Source: Hymenobacter sp. BT559 | Lineage (GTDB): Bacteria; Bacteroidota; Bacteroidia; Cytophagales; Hymenobacteraceae | Direction: 5' to 3' | Assembly: GCF_016427535.1 (NCBI RefSeq) | Contig: NZ_JAELXV010000001.1 | Coordinates: 1,240,001 to 1,304,000 of the forward strand | Length of the DNA: 64,000 nt | Part shown: positions 24,576 to 33,191 of the stretch, in pieces | Position numbering within the stretch: position 1 is the first letter of the stretch | How the letters are laid out: each line of letters starts with the position of its first letter | The notes under the pieces: generated by a model | The model's database searches: none | Told to the model about the DNA's origin: nothing | The model's input: the letters and a program-made list of their open reading frames with translations, nothing else | Translations under genes and position numbers: made by a program

Positions 24576-25194
24576 CCTGCTAGTAGGTAGTGCGTGTGTA
24601 GCCACGCAGGCGCAGGACCTGCCGCCGGCGCCTTACGAGACCTCGTTAAAGCGCGAAGTTGCCCTGCTCAAACAGGGAGTGGTCCAACGCAGCCCAGGCG
24701 AAGGGGAAGTAGCCTTTCTCACGCGACTCTTTCCCGCTGCGCTTGAGCCAGCTAGACTTATTCGCCATCCCTGGCGACTAGGTGGCTATGGCCCGCAACT
24801 CTTTTTTTGGCGCGAGCAACGAGACGAGTCACACTGCTTGGGGGAGGGCACCGAGCTCTTCGTACTGGATTCGTTTCAGCCTCTTACCTATGCCGTGCAG
24901 GTGCTGCAGCTGAAGCCGATTGGCGATATCACCAACCTACTTGCGTTCTTCTTTGCCGATATTGAACAGGATGGCCAAAAGGAGTTACCCGCCTTAGTGT
25001 ATGCCGAAGTTCAGGAAAATGGAATGCTTTACGCCAAGCCAGGCGCTAAGGGCATTCCCGTGTATAGTCATGTTACCCATTGGCAAACGCAGGTCTTTCG
25101 CTATGCGGGGCTGAGCCCACAGGCCGCCCGCGCTACCAGCGTGACCGAACGCCCCGACCTTACCTCAATGAGCTGGGTTCTGCCACTGAGGTAA
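24556..25194 (+). CDS. Exported protein of unknown function
   Basis: 212 residues. The signal peptide MRHLFASLLVGSACVATQAQ leads into DLPPAPYETSLKREVALLKQ, then EGEVAFLTRLFPAAL, LAFFFADIEQDGQKELPALV and a Tyr-rich end. No family recognised. The DxDxDGxKEL-like DIEQDGQKEL could be a calcium-type or VCBS-like loop, which is only a hint. It overlaps the HTH gene by 20 bp and is probably cotranscribed with it. It is GC-rich like the main chromosome, unlike the AT-rich RES island. Confidence 0.7.
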   Translation: MRHLFASLLVGSACVATQAQDLPPAPYETSLKREVALLKQGVVQRSPGEGEVAFLTRLFPAALEPARLIRHPWRLGGYGPQLFFWREQRDESHCLGEGTELFVLDSFQPLTYAVQVLQLKPIGDITNLLAFFFADIEQDGQKELPALVYAEVQENGMLYAKPGAKGIPVYSHVTHWQTQVFRYAGLSPQAARATSVTERPDLTSMSWVLPLR

Positions 25195-25333
25195 GGCAGG
25201 CCCTGGCCCGGCAGCAGCAACGAGTAAAGGCACGCCCACTCAAAGCGAGTAAAAAATAGAGAGTAATCGCCTGACTGAGTATATGTTATAAACTAAAAAC
25301 TCGCTTAGGAAAAGCTAGTAGTAAGAGGAGACA

Positions 25334-25564
25334 TTATATAAACGTTCTTTTTCTCTCTGCTGCTACTATCTCTTGTTGTGCTCTAATTCGCCGCAGTTGT
25401 AACACAGCCGGAACCCATACTATAAAAATACCAACGTGTAAGAGCCACACATAGGGCGCGAAGGACAGCACGTCCACTTCAGCTAGTGCGAAGCCATGAA
25501 CCAGTAATGCCGTTCCCCATCCAACCACAGCAACGTAAAATATCTCTTTTACCCATGAGAGCAT
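25334..25564 (-). CDS. Small membrane protein, two helices
   Basis: 76 residues. Two hydrophobic segments (FYVAVVGWGTALLVHGFAL and YVWLLHVGIFIVWVPAVL) with an acidic loop between and a basic C-terminus (QLRRIRAQQEIVAAERKRTF). It looks like a small inner-membrane protein; no family is certain. It lies between the exported-protein gene and the truncated efflux adaptor. No partner is evident, and the start codon is not certain. Confidence 0.5.
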   Translation of the reverse strand: MLSWVKEIFYVAVVGWGTALLVHGFALAEVDVLSFAPYVWLLHVGIFIVWVPAVLQLRRIRAQQEIVAAERKRTFI

Positions 25565-25600
25565 GAGTAATTGTTTCTAGCTAAGAACCAAGCGAAGCTA

Positions 25601-26098
25601 TTAGATAGCACCATAGCTAGTTTCCGTCCCTGTACATAATGCTGCTTGCCGGACACGCCTTGAAGAAGTGATGGCTTCGGAACTCTCTTCATGGTGCAAT
25701 CGGTGTGGTATTTGGGCGCTGAGCACGGCCGATTGGACGGCGCGCACCTGCTGGTCGGCCTCGCCGCTGTTGAGGCGGAATAGTAGTTGACCCTTGCGCA
25801 CGTGCGCGCCCTCATCCACCAGCACCTGGTCGATGAAGCCCTCCTCCTTTGGTCGGATTTCCACGTCGGCCTGACCTTGCAGCACGGTGGGGTAGTCGGT
25901 GTGCATCTCAGCCGTGCGCGGCTGAACGGTCATTACCCCGTAGTCGAGCACCTGAGCTGGGCCGCCGGGCCCACCAGGGCCGCCCGCACCGGGCGGGCCG
26001 CCACCGGCCGCCCCTTGGTCAGATTTAGAGTTGCAGGCGCTGGCTGCCACCATCAGGCACAGCAGGCTAGCCGCCAGTGAAGAAGCTACTTGTTTCAT
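25601..26098 (-). pseudogene. Truncated RND efflux periplasmic adaptor (membrane fusion protein)
   Basis: The first about 120 residues are a normal adaptor start: a lipobox signal (LMVAASACNSKSD), a Gly/Pro-rich linker, then VMTVQPRTAEMHTDYPTVLQ and PKEEGFIDQVLVDEGAHVRK, the first half of the lipoyl domain. After VRAVQSAVLSAQ the sequence departs from the family and stops. The coiled coil, second lipoyl half, beta-barrel, and the RND pump and outer-membrane genes that should follow are missing. A decayed transposase lies just upstream, so an insertion or deletion probably removed the rest of the operon. Confidence 0.8.
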
Positions 26099-26329
26099 GC
26101 CCTAAAGCTCCCGCGGGGGCCTAGGGTACAGAAATAAAGGTTGGCGAATGCCGGTTTTGAACAGCGGAACACCGAAAAAGCGACGCTAAACTTCGGGAAG
26201 ATGCTCGCTTCTATAATTGTAAATTGTACGCCCTCGTACTGGTGCTGAAAGACGTGGCTGTTGCAAAAGAGTATTAGGCGCCAAAAAAGGAGACTAGTTA
26301 AGGGCAAGGCGATGGTCAAGCTAACGGAT

Positions 26330-26780
26330 TGCTGGGGCGCAGCAGTGCGTAGATACTTATCCAAATGGCAAGCCATGGCAGCTATGTACAGCACCTTTAT
26401 GGCCCCTACTTGTCCTTTCTTACTTATCGCGCAAGCCATAGCAGGTGATGGGATGTAGAGTACGGGCTCGACCGTCGCGGCGCGCAGGCGTAGTAGGCGT
26501 TTGCCTAAGTGCGCCAGCATGCGGTCATAATAGGCCTTGTGAGGCGTGTAGTGTATGCGTTTTTTCTTAGCCTTCTTGCCCTTACACTGTTCCCGGATAG
26601 GGCAGCATTGGCTTTGGCCATGTAACGCTTCTTGGCGTGTCCCTCCGAAGCGACGAATACTTCAAAAGATGGAAGAATGCGCCAAGTAGGAGTACGGCGC
26701 GTGCCTTTATCTGGCTTCTCCGGGATACACCCAAGTTTGGGCTTGCCGTAACCGCAACGGCCGAAATACACTCACCATGA
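26330..26780 (-). mobile_element. Decayed IS1182-type transposase, C-terminal part
   Basis: Pieces of a DDE transposase can be read on the minus strand in shifting frames: CPIREQCKGKKAKKKRIHYT, PHKAYYDRMLAHLGKRLL and LRLRAATVEPVL, the last being the conserved C-terminal signature of IS1182-like elements (usually RATVEPVFG), then a degraded end GAIKVLYIAAMACHLDKYLR. Frameshifts are present near 26600. No intact ends or target duplication were found. Confidence 0.75.
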
Positions 26781-26829
26781 CCTTCTATTTTGACCTCTGC
26801 TAAAAAACATGAGTCGATAGCATTCACTT

Positions 26830-27458
26830 AAAAAAGTGCAGAAATAATGCGCTTAAACAACGTTTTTTATAACATATGAGTGATGAATTAAGAATGAACT
26901 CGACTGTAGTATTTGCAAGATTGAGGTGATTTTACAGAAAAAATATTAGCTGGATTATGAAATTATTAGCACTATACTCTTTATTCGCACTTGCAACTGT
27001 AAAAATTTTTAATCGACATAACGAATTGCATGAGGAAATATTACACCCTTTTCTATATGCGAAGCCTGCACCATTTAAAGGTTGTTACAGACTTAAAGGT
27101 GGGCTGTTACCGATAGAGTAGAAGTAGAGGAGGCCGACGCTTCGGCATGTTTATCATTGTTTGGGGGTAGCTACTGTATACTATACTAGTAGCAGTATGT
27201 ACACGCATGCTTATTGTGGGGTAAGAGAGTAGCTGCTGGGAAACGACCGGCCGATAAGGCTGCCTTATGTGATTCTTGCTTAAGGCTTTGTGGGGATGTT
27301 TAACTTGCCTGGCTAACTAAATAGCTAGCATTGGGTAACTCAACTGACTGAATCATAAGGGCGAGTGTAGTAAAGCCGGCAGATAGGAGAAGTTCAAGTA
27401 GAGAAAAAAGTAGGGTGAAGTAATCAACGCCTTGTTCATTCAATAAATCACGATTCAT
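26830..27458. other. AT-rich upstream region of the SusC gene
   Basis: About 630 bp, AT-rich to 27100, then mixed. It contains one possible 54-codon gene (26957-27121). The remainder presumably holds the SusCD promoter, but no TAnnTTTG box at a sensible distance from 27459 was found by eye. A weak resemblance to the HTH-tail repeat at 27360-27381 was seen and not counted. Confidence 0.5.
26957..27121 (+). CDS. Possible 54-residue hypothetical protein
   Basis: MKLLALYSLFALATVKIFNR, then HNELHEEILHPFLY and a Gly/Leu end. The first 18 residues could be a signal or membrane segment. It is AT-rich, lies between a decayed transposase and the SusC gene, and has no recognised family. It may be a genuine small acquired gene or a chance frame. 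Confidence 0.3.
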   Translation: MKLLALYSLFALATVKIFNRHNELHEEILHPFLYAKPAPFKGCYRLKGGLLPIE

Positions 27459-30400
27459 ATGAAGCACGCTTTACTATCCAGCGTTGTTTTGGTGTCAGCT
27501 CTCTCAACGCAGGCCTGGGCACAGAACAATGCTCTGACAGGCCGAGTAACGGATGCTACTACCGGTGAAGGACTACCCGGGGTAACTGTTCGTCTCAAAG
27601 AGACTTCCGCTGCGGCGCCAACTGATGAGCAGGGCAACTACCGTATCAACGTACCAGCTAGCGGAGGGACGCTAGTGTTCTCTTTCATTGGCTATATCAA
27701 TAAAGAGGTCACTGTTGGTAGCCAATCCACCATCAACGTAGCCCTGACTAGCGACGCCAAAAGCCTAGATGAAGTAGTAGTAGTGGCCTATGGTACGGCC
27801 GACCCAGCTACGTATACTGGCTCCGTGGCGCAGATTGGTGCTGAGAAACTAGCGCAACGGCCCGTGACTAACATCACCAATGCCATTGCTGGTCAAGCCC
27901 CTGGCGTGCAGGTTTCGGCGGGTTCCGGGCAGCCGGGCTCCGGTCCAGATATCCGCATTAGGGGGTTCAGCTCGGTGAACTACGCCAACGACCCGTTGTA
28001 TGTCGTGGATGGCGTGCCGTACACAGCCGGCTTGTCGAACCTGAACGCGGAAGATATAGCGAGCGTCTCTATTCTAAAAGACGCCGCTTCCACCGCTCTC
28101 TATGGCTCCCGGGCCACTAACGGGGTAGTGATGATTACCACTAAGAGAGGTAAAAAAGACCGGATACAGGTTAATGTAAGAGCGTTGCAAGGCGTTTCCT
28201 CTCGCGCCATTCCCGAGTATGACCGCGTAAATGCGTATGAGTACTACCCCTTGATGTGGGAGGCCTACCGGAACAGCTTGATTAGCTCGACCGTTACCAA
28301 TGCGCAGGCTAGCCAACGGGCAACCTCCGACATCAAAGGCTTGTTAGGCTATAACCCGTTCAATGTAGCGAACAACCAGATTGTTCGGCCGGATGGCACG
28401 CTGAACCCGGATGCGCAATTGCTGTGGGGAGATGACCTAGACTGGGAAAAGGCCCTGACCAGGAGCGGCTCCCGCTCCGATTATACTGTGAGCTTCAACG
28501 GTGGGTCCGAGAAAAGCGACTACTACGTGTCGTTGGGTTACCTCAACGAGAAAGGCTATGTGATAAAATCTGACTTCGAGCGGTTTGCGGGCCGCATGAA
28601 CGTTAACACCAATCTGACCAAGTGGTTCAAGGCGGGCGTAAACCTGAACTACACCCTCACTAACTCCAACCAGGCGAACACGGGCAGCTCCACGGGCTTC
28701 GTAAATCCGTTCTTCTTCAGCCGCGGAGTAGGTCCTATTTACCCTATTTACCAGCACGACCCTACCACGGGCGCCTACGCGCTCGACGCCAATGGCGAGC
28801 GGATATATGACCTAGGCGGCTCCTCCCCAACCATGACTCGCCCGGTGTACCCGGGCCGGCACATTGTAGCCGAAACCAACTGGAACAACTACCTCTACCG
28901 CCGCAATGTGCTGGGTGGCAGAACCTATGGGGAAATCACCTTCCTAAAAGACTTCAAGTTTACGGCCAACTTCGCAGCGGATATCACCAACTACGAAGAG
29001 CAGACCTACGAAAACACTGTCGTTGGAGACGGTGCTCCAGCCGGGCGGGCGGGCCGCATTCTTTACAACCTAACGAGCTACACGGCCAACCAGCTGCTCA
29101 ACTACACCCGGACGCTAGCTAACGTGCACGCGATAGATGTGCTGGTGGGCCACGAGAACTACAGCCGGAGCCGCGATTACCTGAACGGCACAAAGTCGGG
29201 GGAGATAGTGGCCGACAACACACAGCTGCAGAACTTTACCACCATCAATAGCTTCAATACCTATCTGCAGCAGCATAAGATAGAGTCATATTTCGGGCGG
29301 GCGAACTACACGTACAACAACAAATACACTGTTTCCGCGTCGTATCGGCGAGACGGCTCTTCGCGGTTCTACAAGGATGTACGTTGGGGAAGCTTCTGGT
29401 CGGTCGGGGGTTCTTGGCGCTTAGACCAAGAGACTTTCTTCACCAAGCCCAACTGGGTTGACATGGTGAAGCTCCGGTCGTCGTACGGGCAAGTGGGTAA
29501 TGAAAACCTCGAAAACGCGGACGGTAGCCAATTCTATGCGTGGCAGGCGCTGTACACACTGGGCCAGAACAACGCCGCCGAACCAGGTTTTTCGCAATCA
29601 ACCTTAGGCAACCGGGGGCTAGTGTGGGAGAAGAACAACAGCCTCGACGCGGGGCTTGAATTCTCGTTATTCAAAAACCGACTGAACGGTTCGGTGGAGT
29701 ATTTCAAGCGGACATCTAAGGACCTGCTGTTTGAGGTGCAGCTGCCGCTTTCCAGCGGAGTAGCCAACCGGATTGAAAACGTAGGCGAGATGTACAACAA
29801 AGGCATCGAGGTACGGCTGGCCGGTGACATCATTAGAACCAACGCCTTCACCTGGAACCTAGACGTAAACTGGACCACCTTCAAAAACCAGATAACCCGG
29901 CTGCCATACCCAGAGCTGGTATCGGGCACTAAGAAGCTGAAAGAGGGCGAAGATTTGCAGGCATTCTGGCTACGAGAGTACTACGGCGTTGACCCAGAAA
30001 ATGGCAATGCCCTCTACCGTGCCATCAGGTACACGGAGGCTAACAGCAAAATCATCGGTTCAGATACCGTGACTTGGAACGCCAACAATGGCCGGTATCA
30101 CTACGCCGGCTCAGCTATTCCTAAATTCTCGGGCGGTTTCACCAATACCTTCTCTTTCAAAGGCCTCACCTTGTCGGCACTTGTTACCTACTCGGTAGGC
30201 GGCAAGTTCTATGACGGCCAGTATGCGACACTGATGAACCATGGCACCTATGGCGGCGCCATGCATAAGGACATGCTGAACCGGTGGCAGAATCCCGGGG
30301 ATATCACGGATGTACCTAAGCTGCAAGTAGGCAACACGGCCAACCTGGCGGCCGCTTCCGACCGGTGGTTAATAGATGCCTCTTACCTGAACTTCCGGTC

Positions 30401-30602
30401 GGTGAGCTTGAGCTATAGTATCCCGGCTCCGCTTACCACAAAGCTTAAGCTGCGCAACGTGAACATCTTCGCCACCGGCGAAAACCTAGCGTTGGTTTCT
30501 AAGCGCAAAGGCATGAACGTGGCGCAAGCCTTCTCCGGCACTACGTCGGCAGTATACCTGCCCGCCCGGGTGCTTTCCCTAGGAGTAAATCTTTCTTTGT
30601 AG
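27459..30602 (+). CDS. SusC/RagA family TonB-linked outer membrane protein
   Basis: 1047 residues. Signal peptide (to about AWA, residue 21), a CarboxypepD_reg-like beta sandwich (about 24-100, GRVTDATTGEGLPGVTV), the TonB-linked box DEVVVVAYG (104-112), a plug domain (PGVQVSAGSGQPGSGPDIRI, PLYVVDGVPY), then a 22-strand barrel ending VLSLGVNLSL. It imports a bulky nutrient, usually a glycan or peptide, using TonB energy, with the SusD lipoprotein as lid. The downstream SusD gene is 13 bp away. No glycosidase, SusE/F or regulator is adjacent, so the ligand is unknown. Confidence 0.96.
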   Translation: MKHALLSSVVLVSALSTQAWAQNNALTGRVTDATTGEGLPGVTVRLKETSAAAPTDEQGNYRINVPASGGTLVFSFIGYINKEVTVGSQSTINVALTSDAKSLDEVVVVAYGTADPATYTGSVAQIGAEKLAQRPVTNITNAIAGQAPGVQVSAGSGQPGSGPDIRIRGFSSVNYANDPLYVVDGVPYTAGLSNLNAEDIASVSILKDAASTALYGSRATNGVVMITTKRGKKDRIQVNVRALQGVSSRAIPEYDRVNAYEYYPLMWEAYRNSLISSTVTNAQASQRATSDIKGLLGYNPFNVANNQIVRPDGTLNPDAQLLWGDDLDWEKALTRSGSRSDYTVSFNGGSEKSDYYVSLGYLNEKGYVIKSDFERFAGRMNVNTNLTKWFKAGVNLNYTLTNSNQANTGSSTGFVNPFFFSRGVGPIYPIYQHDPTTGAYALDANGERIYDLGGSSPTMTRPVYPGRHIVAETNWNNYLYRRNVLGGRTYGEITFLKDFKFTANFAADITNYEEQTYENTVVGDGAPAGRAGRILYNLTSYTANQLLNYTRTLANVHAIDVLVGHENYSRSRDYLNGTKSGEIVADNTQLQNFTTINSFNTYLQQHKIESYFGRANYTYNNKYTVSASYRRDGSSRFYKDVRWGSFWSVGGSWRLDQETFFTKPNWVDMVKLRSSYGQVGNENLENADGSQFYAWQALYTLGQNNAAEPGFSQSTLGNRGLVWEKNNSLDAGLEFSLFKNRLNGSVEYFKRTSKDLLFEVQLPLSSGVANRIENVGEMYNKGIEVRLAGDIIRTNAFTWNLDVNWTTFKNQITRLPYPELVSGTKKLKEGEDLQAFWLREYYGVDPENGNALYRAIRYTEANSKIIGSDTVTWNANNGRYHYAGSAIPKFSGGFTNTFSFKGLTLSALVTYSVGGKFYDGQYATLMNHGTYGGAMHKDMLNRWQNPGDITDVPKLQVGNTANLAAASDRWLIDASYLNFRSVSLSYSIPAPLTTKLKLRNVNIFATGENLALVSKRKGMNVAQAFSGTTSAVYLPARVLSLGVNLSL

Positions 30603-30615
30603 CAACTGATTGGTC

Positions 30616-32106
30616 ATGAAAAAGACGATATACAGCGCGTTGCTGGCCAGCGCCATGATTTTTTCCTCCTGCAACAAGGAGTACTTGGAAACGACGCCCA
30701 CCGATGCCGTGACAGAGGGCGATGTGCTCTCTAGCACTAAAAACGGAATGGCGGCCCTGAACGGCATCCACCGGATGATGTACACCCAGCACAATGGGAG
30801 CCAGAACCAGGGGGGCGAAGGGGGCATGAAGATTATGATGGACGCCCTAGGCGAGGATTGGGTGCAGACGATAGGAACCAGCTGGTGGTCTGGGGAGCAT
30901 AACTGGATTTCACACCGGAATGCCACTTCCACTACTACCTATAACCACGCCTGGTACTATTTCTACTACCGCATCATCGCTAATGCCAATGTGCTAATCA
31001 ACGGGTTAGGCAACGCCACCGGCCCGGAAGCTGAAAAGCAGATGGTGATTGGGGAGGCGCTAGTATACCGGGCCTGGGCTCATTTCCAACTGGTGCAGGC
31101 CTTTGGGGAGCGGTACGATGCTACTAAAACCAACAGTCAGCTAGGGGTACCCCTAATGATTACTAGTACTACGGAAGGTCAGCCGCGCGCTACTGTGGAG
31201 GAAGTCTATACCCAAATCAACACGGATTTGGACGCGGCCATCGGGATGCTCACGGGTGCGGCTAGCCGGCCCGCCAAATCGCACTTCAATGCAGCGGTGG
31301 CCAAAGGCATCAAAGCCCGGGTAGCGCTCACCATGCAAAACTGGCCCGTGGCTGCGCGGCTTGCGCAGGAAGCCATTCAGCAAAGCGGCGCTACCCTCAT
31401 GAGCCGGACGCAGTACACGAGCGGATTCAACAGCGTAGACAATCCGGAATGGATATGGGGCAGCAAAATGCAGGCCGACCAGACCAGCTATTTCTACTCC
31501 TTTTTTGCCTACATGTCGGCCAACTACAGCTCGACAGCTATCCGGCAAAACCCGAAGAAGATTAACTCGGTCCTCTACAACCAAATTCCCACCACCGACA
31601 TCCGCAAGTCGCTCTGGGACCCAACCGGCGCCAGCATCCCGGCCCCGGCCACAGGCGTGAAAGCGCCGTATGGGCAAAAGAAATTTCTGGTGGCGGACCC
31701 CAACTTAAGCATCGGAGACGTGCCGCACATGCGCTTAGCCGAGCTGTATTTGATTCAAGCCGAAGCTGAAGCCCGACAAGGGCTGACCTCTGCCGCTGGC
31801 AGTCTGTTTACGTTAGTGAGTGCACGAGACCCACAATACGTCCGGTCTACCCGCACGGGCCAAGCCTTAGTAGACGAAATCCTGATTCAGCGTCGGATAG
31901 AGCTGTGGGGCGAAGGCTTCCGATTTCTAGATTTGAAGCGTACCAATAGCGCATTAGATAGAACGGGTAAGAACCATATCACGCAATGGGCTTGGGTGCT
32001 CACGGGCGGCAACTTCCAAGTTGCCCCCGGAGTCAAGGAGTGGCAGTTCCTTTTCCCGCAGGCCGAACTCAATGTCAACAAAGCCATTGTGCAAAATCCA
32101 CTGTAG
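30616..32106 (+). CDS. RagB/SusD family nutrient-binding lipoprotein
   Basis: 496 residues from ATG 30616 (a TTG 6 bp upstream is in frame). The lipobox IFSSCNKEY gives Cys19 as the lipidated residue, and the mature start YLETTPTDAVTEGD is typical of SusD. Helical TPR-like units follow, with EALVYRAWAHFQLVQAFGER and the late RRIELWGEGFRFLDLKR segment that marks the family. It sits on the cell surface, hinged over the SusC barrel, and captures the ligand. Cotranscribed with SusC and closed by a perfect palindromic terminator 1 bp after its stop. Confidence 0.96.
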   Translation: MKKTIYSALLASAMIFSSCNKEYLETTPTDAVTEGDVLSSTKNGMAALNGIHRMMYTQHNGSQNQGGEGGMKIMMDALGEDWVQTIGTSWWSGEHNWISHRNATSTTTYNHAWYYFYYRIIANANVLINGLGNATGPEAEKQMVIGEALVYRAWAHFQLVQAFGERYDATKTNSQLGVPLMITSTTEGQPRATVEEVYTQINTDLDAAIGMLTGAASRPAKSHFNAAVAKGIKARVALTMQNWPVAARLAQEAIQQSGATLMSRTQYTSGFNSVDNPEWIWGSKMQADQTSYFYSFFAYMSANYSSTAIRQNPKKINSVLYNQIPTTDIRKSLWDPTGASIPAPATGVKAPYGQKKFLVADPNLSIGDVPHMRLAELYLIQAEAEARQGLTSAAGSLFTLVSARDPQYVRSTRTGQALVDEILIQRRIELWGEGFRFLDLKRTNSALDRTGKNHITQWAWVLTGGNFQVAPGVKEWQFLFPQAELNVNKAIVQNPL

Positions 32107-32107
32107 A

Positions 32108-32173
32108 AAAAAAGAGTAAAAAACAAAAGAGAGAAAGCCATGGCTTTCTCTCTTTTGTTTTTTACTCTTTTTT
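32108..32173. terminator. Perfect 66-bp palindromic terminator
   Basis: Arms of 33 bp (32108-32140, 32141-32173) are fully complementary with no spacer, with A6 and T6 at the outer ends. It directly follows the SusD stop and precedes the convergent rpoD gene, so it likely ends both transcripts. Confidence 0.9.
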
Positions 32174-32220
32174 AAGGACTGCTAGCCAGCAGTAGATACT
32201 CGTACGAAAAGGATACCGAG

Positions 32221-33084
32221 CTAGCCTAGGTATGATTTGAGCGACTGCGAACGAGAGGTGTGCTTGAGACGGCGAATAGCCTTCTCCTTGACCTGCCGCA
32301 CCCGCTCGCGGGTCAAGCTAAAGCGCTCGCCAATTTCTTCTAGCGTTAGCGCCGCTTGGCCATTAAGGCCGAAGTGCAGCGTCAGCACGTCAGCCTCACG
32401 TCGCGTCAGGGTCGAGAGCGCTCGTTGTACCTCCCGGCGCAGCGAGTCTTGCAGCAAGCCCGCATCCGGCGTGTCTTGTCCTTCATCCTGCATTACATCG
32501 AGCAGCCCGTTTTCCTCGCCTTGCACAAAGGGCGCGTCCATCGAGACGTGGCGGCCCGAGACCTTGAGCGTGTCCACTACCTCGGAGGTCGTCAGCTCCA
32601 GCAGCTCGGCAATCTCGTCGGGCGAGGGCTCGCGCTCAAACTTCTGCTCGAGCTCGGCAAACGAGCGGTTGATTTTATTGAGCGAGCCCACCCGGTTCAG
32701 CGGTAGGCGCACGATGCGGCTCTGCTCGGCTAGCGCTTGCAAAATGCTCTGGCGAATCCACCACACGGCATAAGAGATGAACTTGAAGCCTTTCGTTTCA
32801 TCAAAGCGCTTGGCGGCCTTGATGAGCCCTAGGTTGCCCTCGTTGATGAGGTCACCTAGTGTCAGGCCCTGGTTCTGGTACTGCTTGGACACCGACACTA
32901 CGAAGCGTAGGTTGGCCTTAGTAAGTTTCTCGAGGGCCTGCTGGTCCCCGTCGCGGATGCGCTGAGCCAGGTCAACTTCCTCGTCAATCGATACCAGGCT
33001 CACTTTGCCAATCTCCTGCAGATATTTGTCCAGCGACTGGCTTTCGCGGTTGGTAATCTGCTTGCTAATTTTTAATTGTCTCAT
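32221..33084 (-). CDS. rpoD: Primary RNA polymerase sigma factor (short RpoD/SigA type)
   Basis: 287 residues, the compact form found across Bacteroidota, without a long region 1.1. Region 1.2 ([17 protein letters not shown]), region 2 ([48 protein letters not shown]), region 3 ([16 protein letters not shown]) and region 4 ([20 protein letters not shown]) are all present. The start [19 protein letters not shown] is nearly invariant in the phylum. It recognises the TAnnTTTG promoters of these bacteria. Its presence shows that this part of the window is core chromosome, close to accessory DNA on its left. Confidence 0.96.
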   Translation of the reverse strand: MRQLKISKQITNRESQSLDKYLQEIGKVSLVSIDEEVDLAQRIRDGDQQALEKLTKANLRFVVSVSKQYQNQGLTLGDLINEGNLGLIKAAKRFDETKGFKFISYAVWWIRQSILQALAEQSRIVRLPLNRVGSLNKINRSFAELEQKFEREPSPDEIAELLELTTSEVVDTLKVSGRHVSMDAPFVQGEENGLLDVMQDEGQDTPDAGLLQDSLRREVQRALSTLTRREADVLTLHFGLNGQAALTLEEIGERFSLTRERVRQVKEKAIRRLKHTSRSQSLKSYLG

Positions 33085-33191
33085 GTGAGAATAACGCGGC
33101 GTAGAAAGGAAAAGAGCCAGCTGTAACTCCTAGTGTGGTGGCTTGGTTCGTTAGCTTTAGTGAGACACCCCACTGGAGGGCGCATAATAAG

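Noticed and set aside
27360..27381. Possible further HTH-tail copy
   Set aside because: GGGCGAGTGTAGTAAAGCC resembles the copy at 22351 only with a 3-base insertion and codes no tail peptide.
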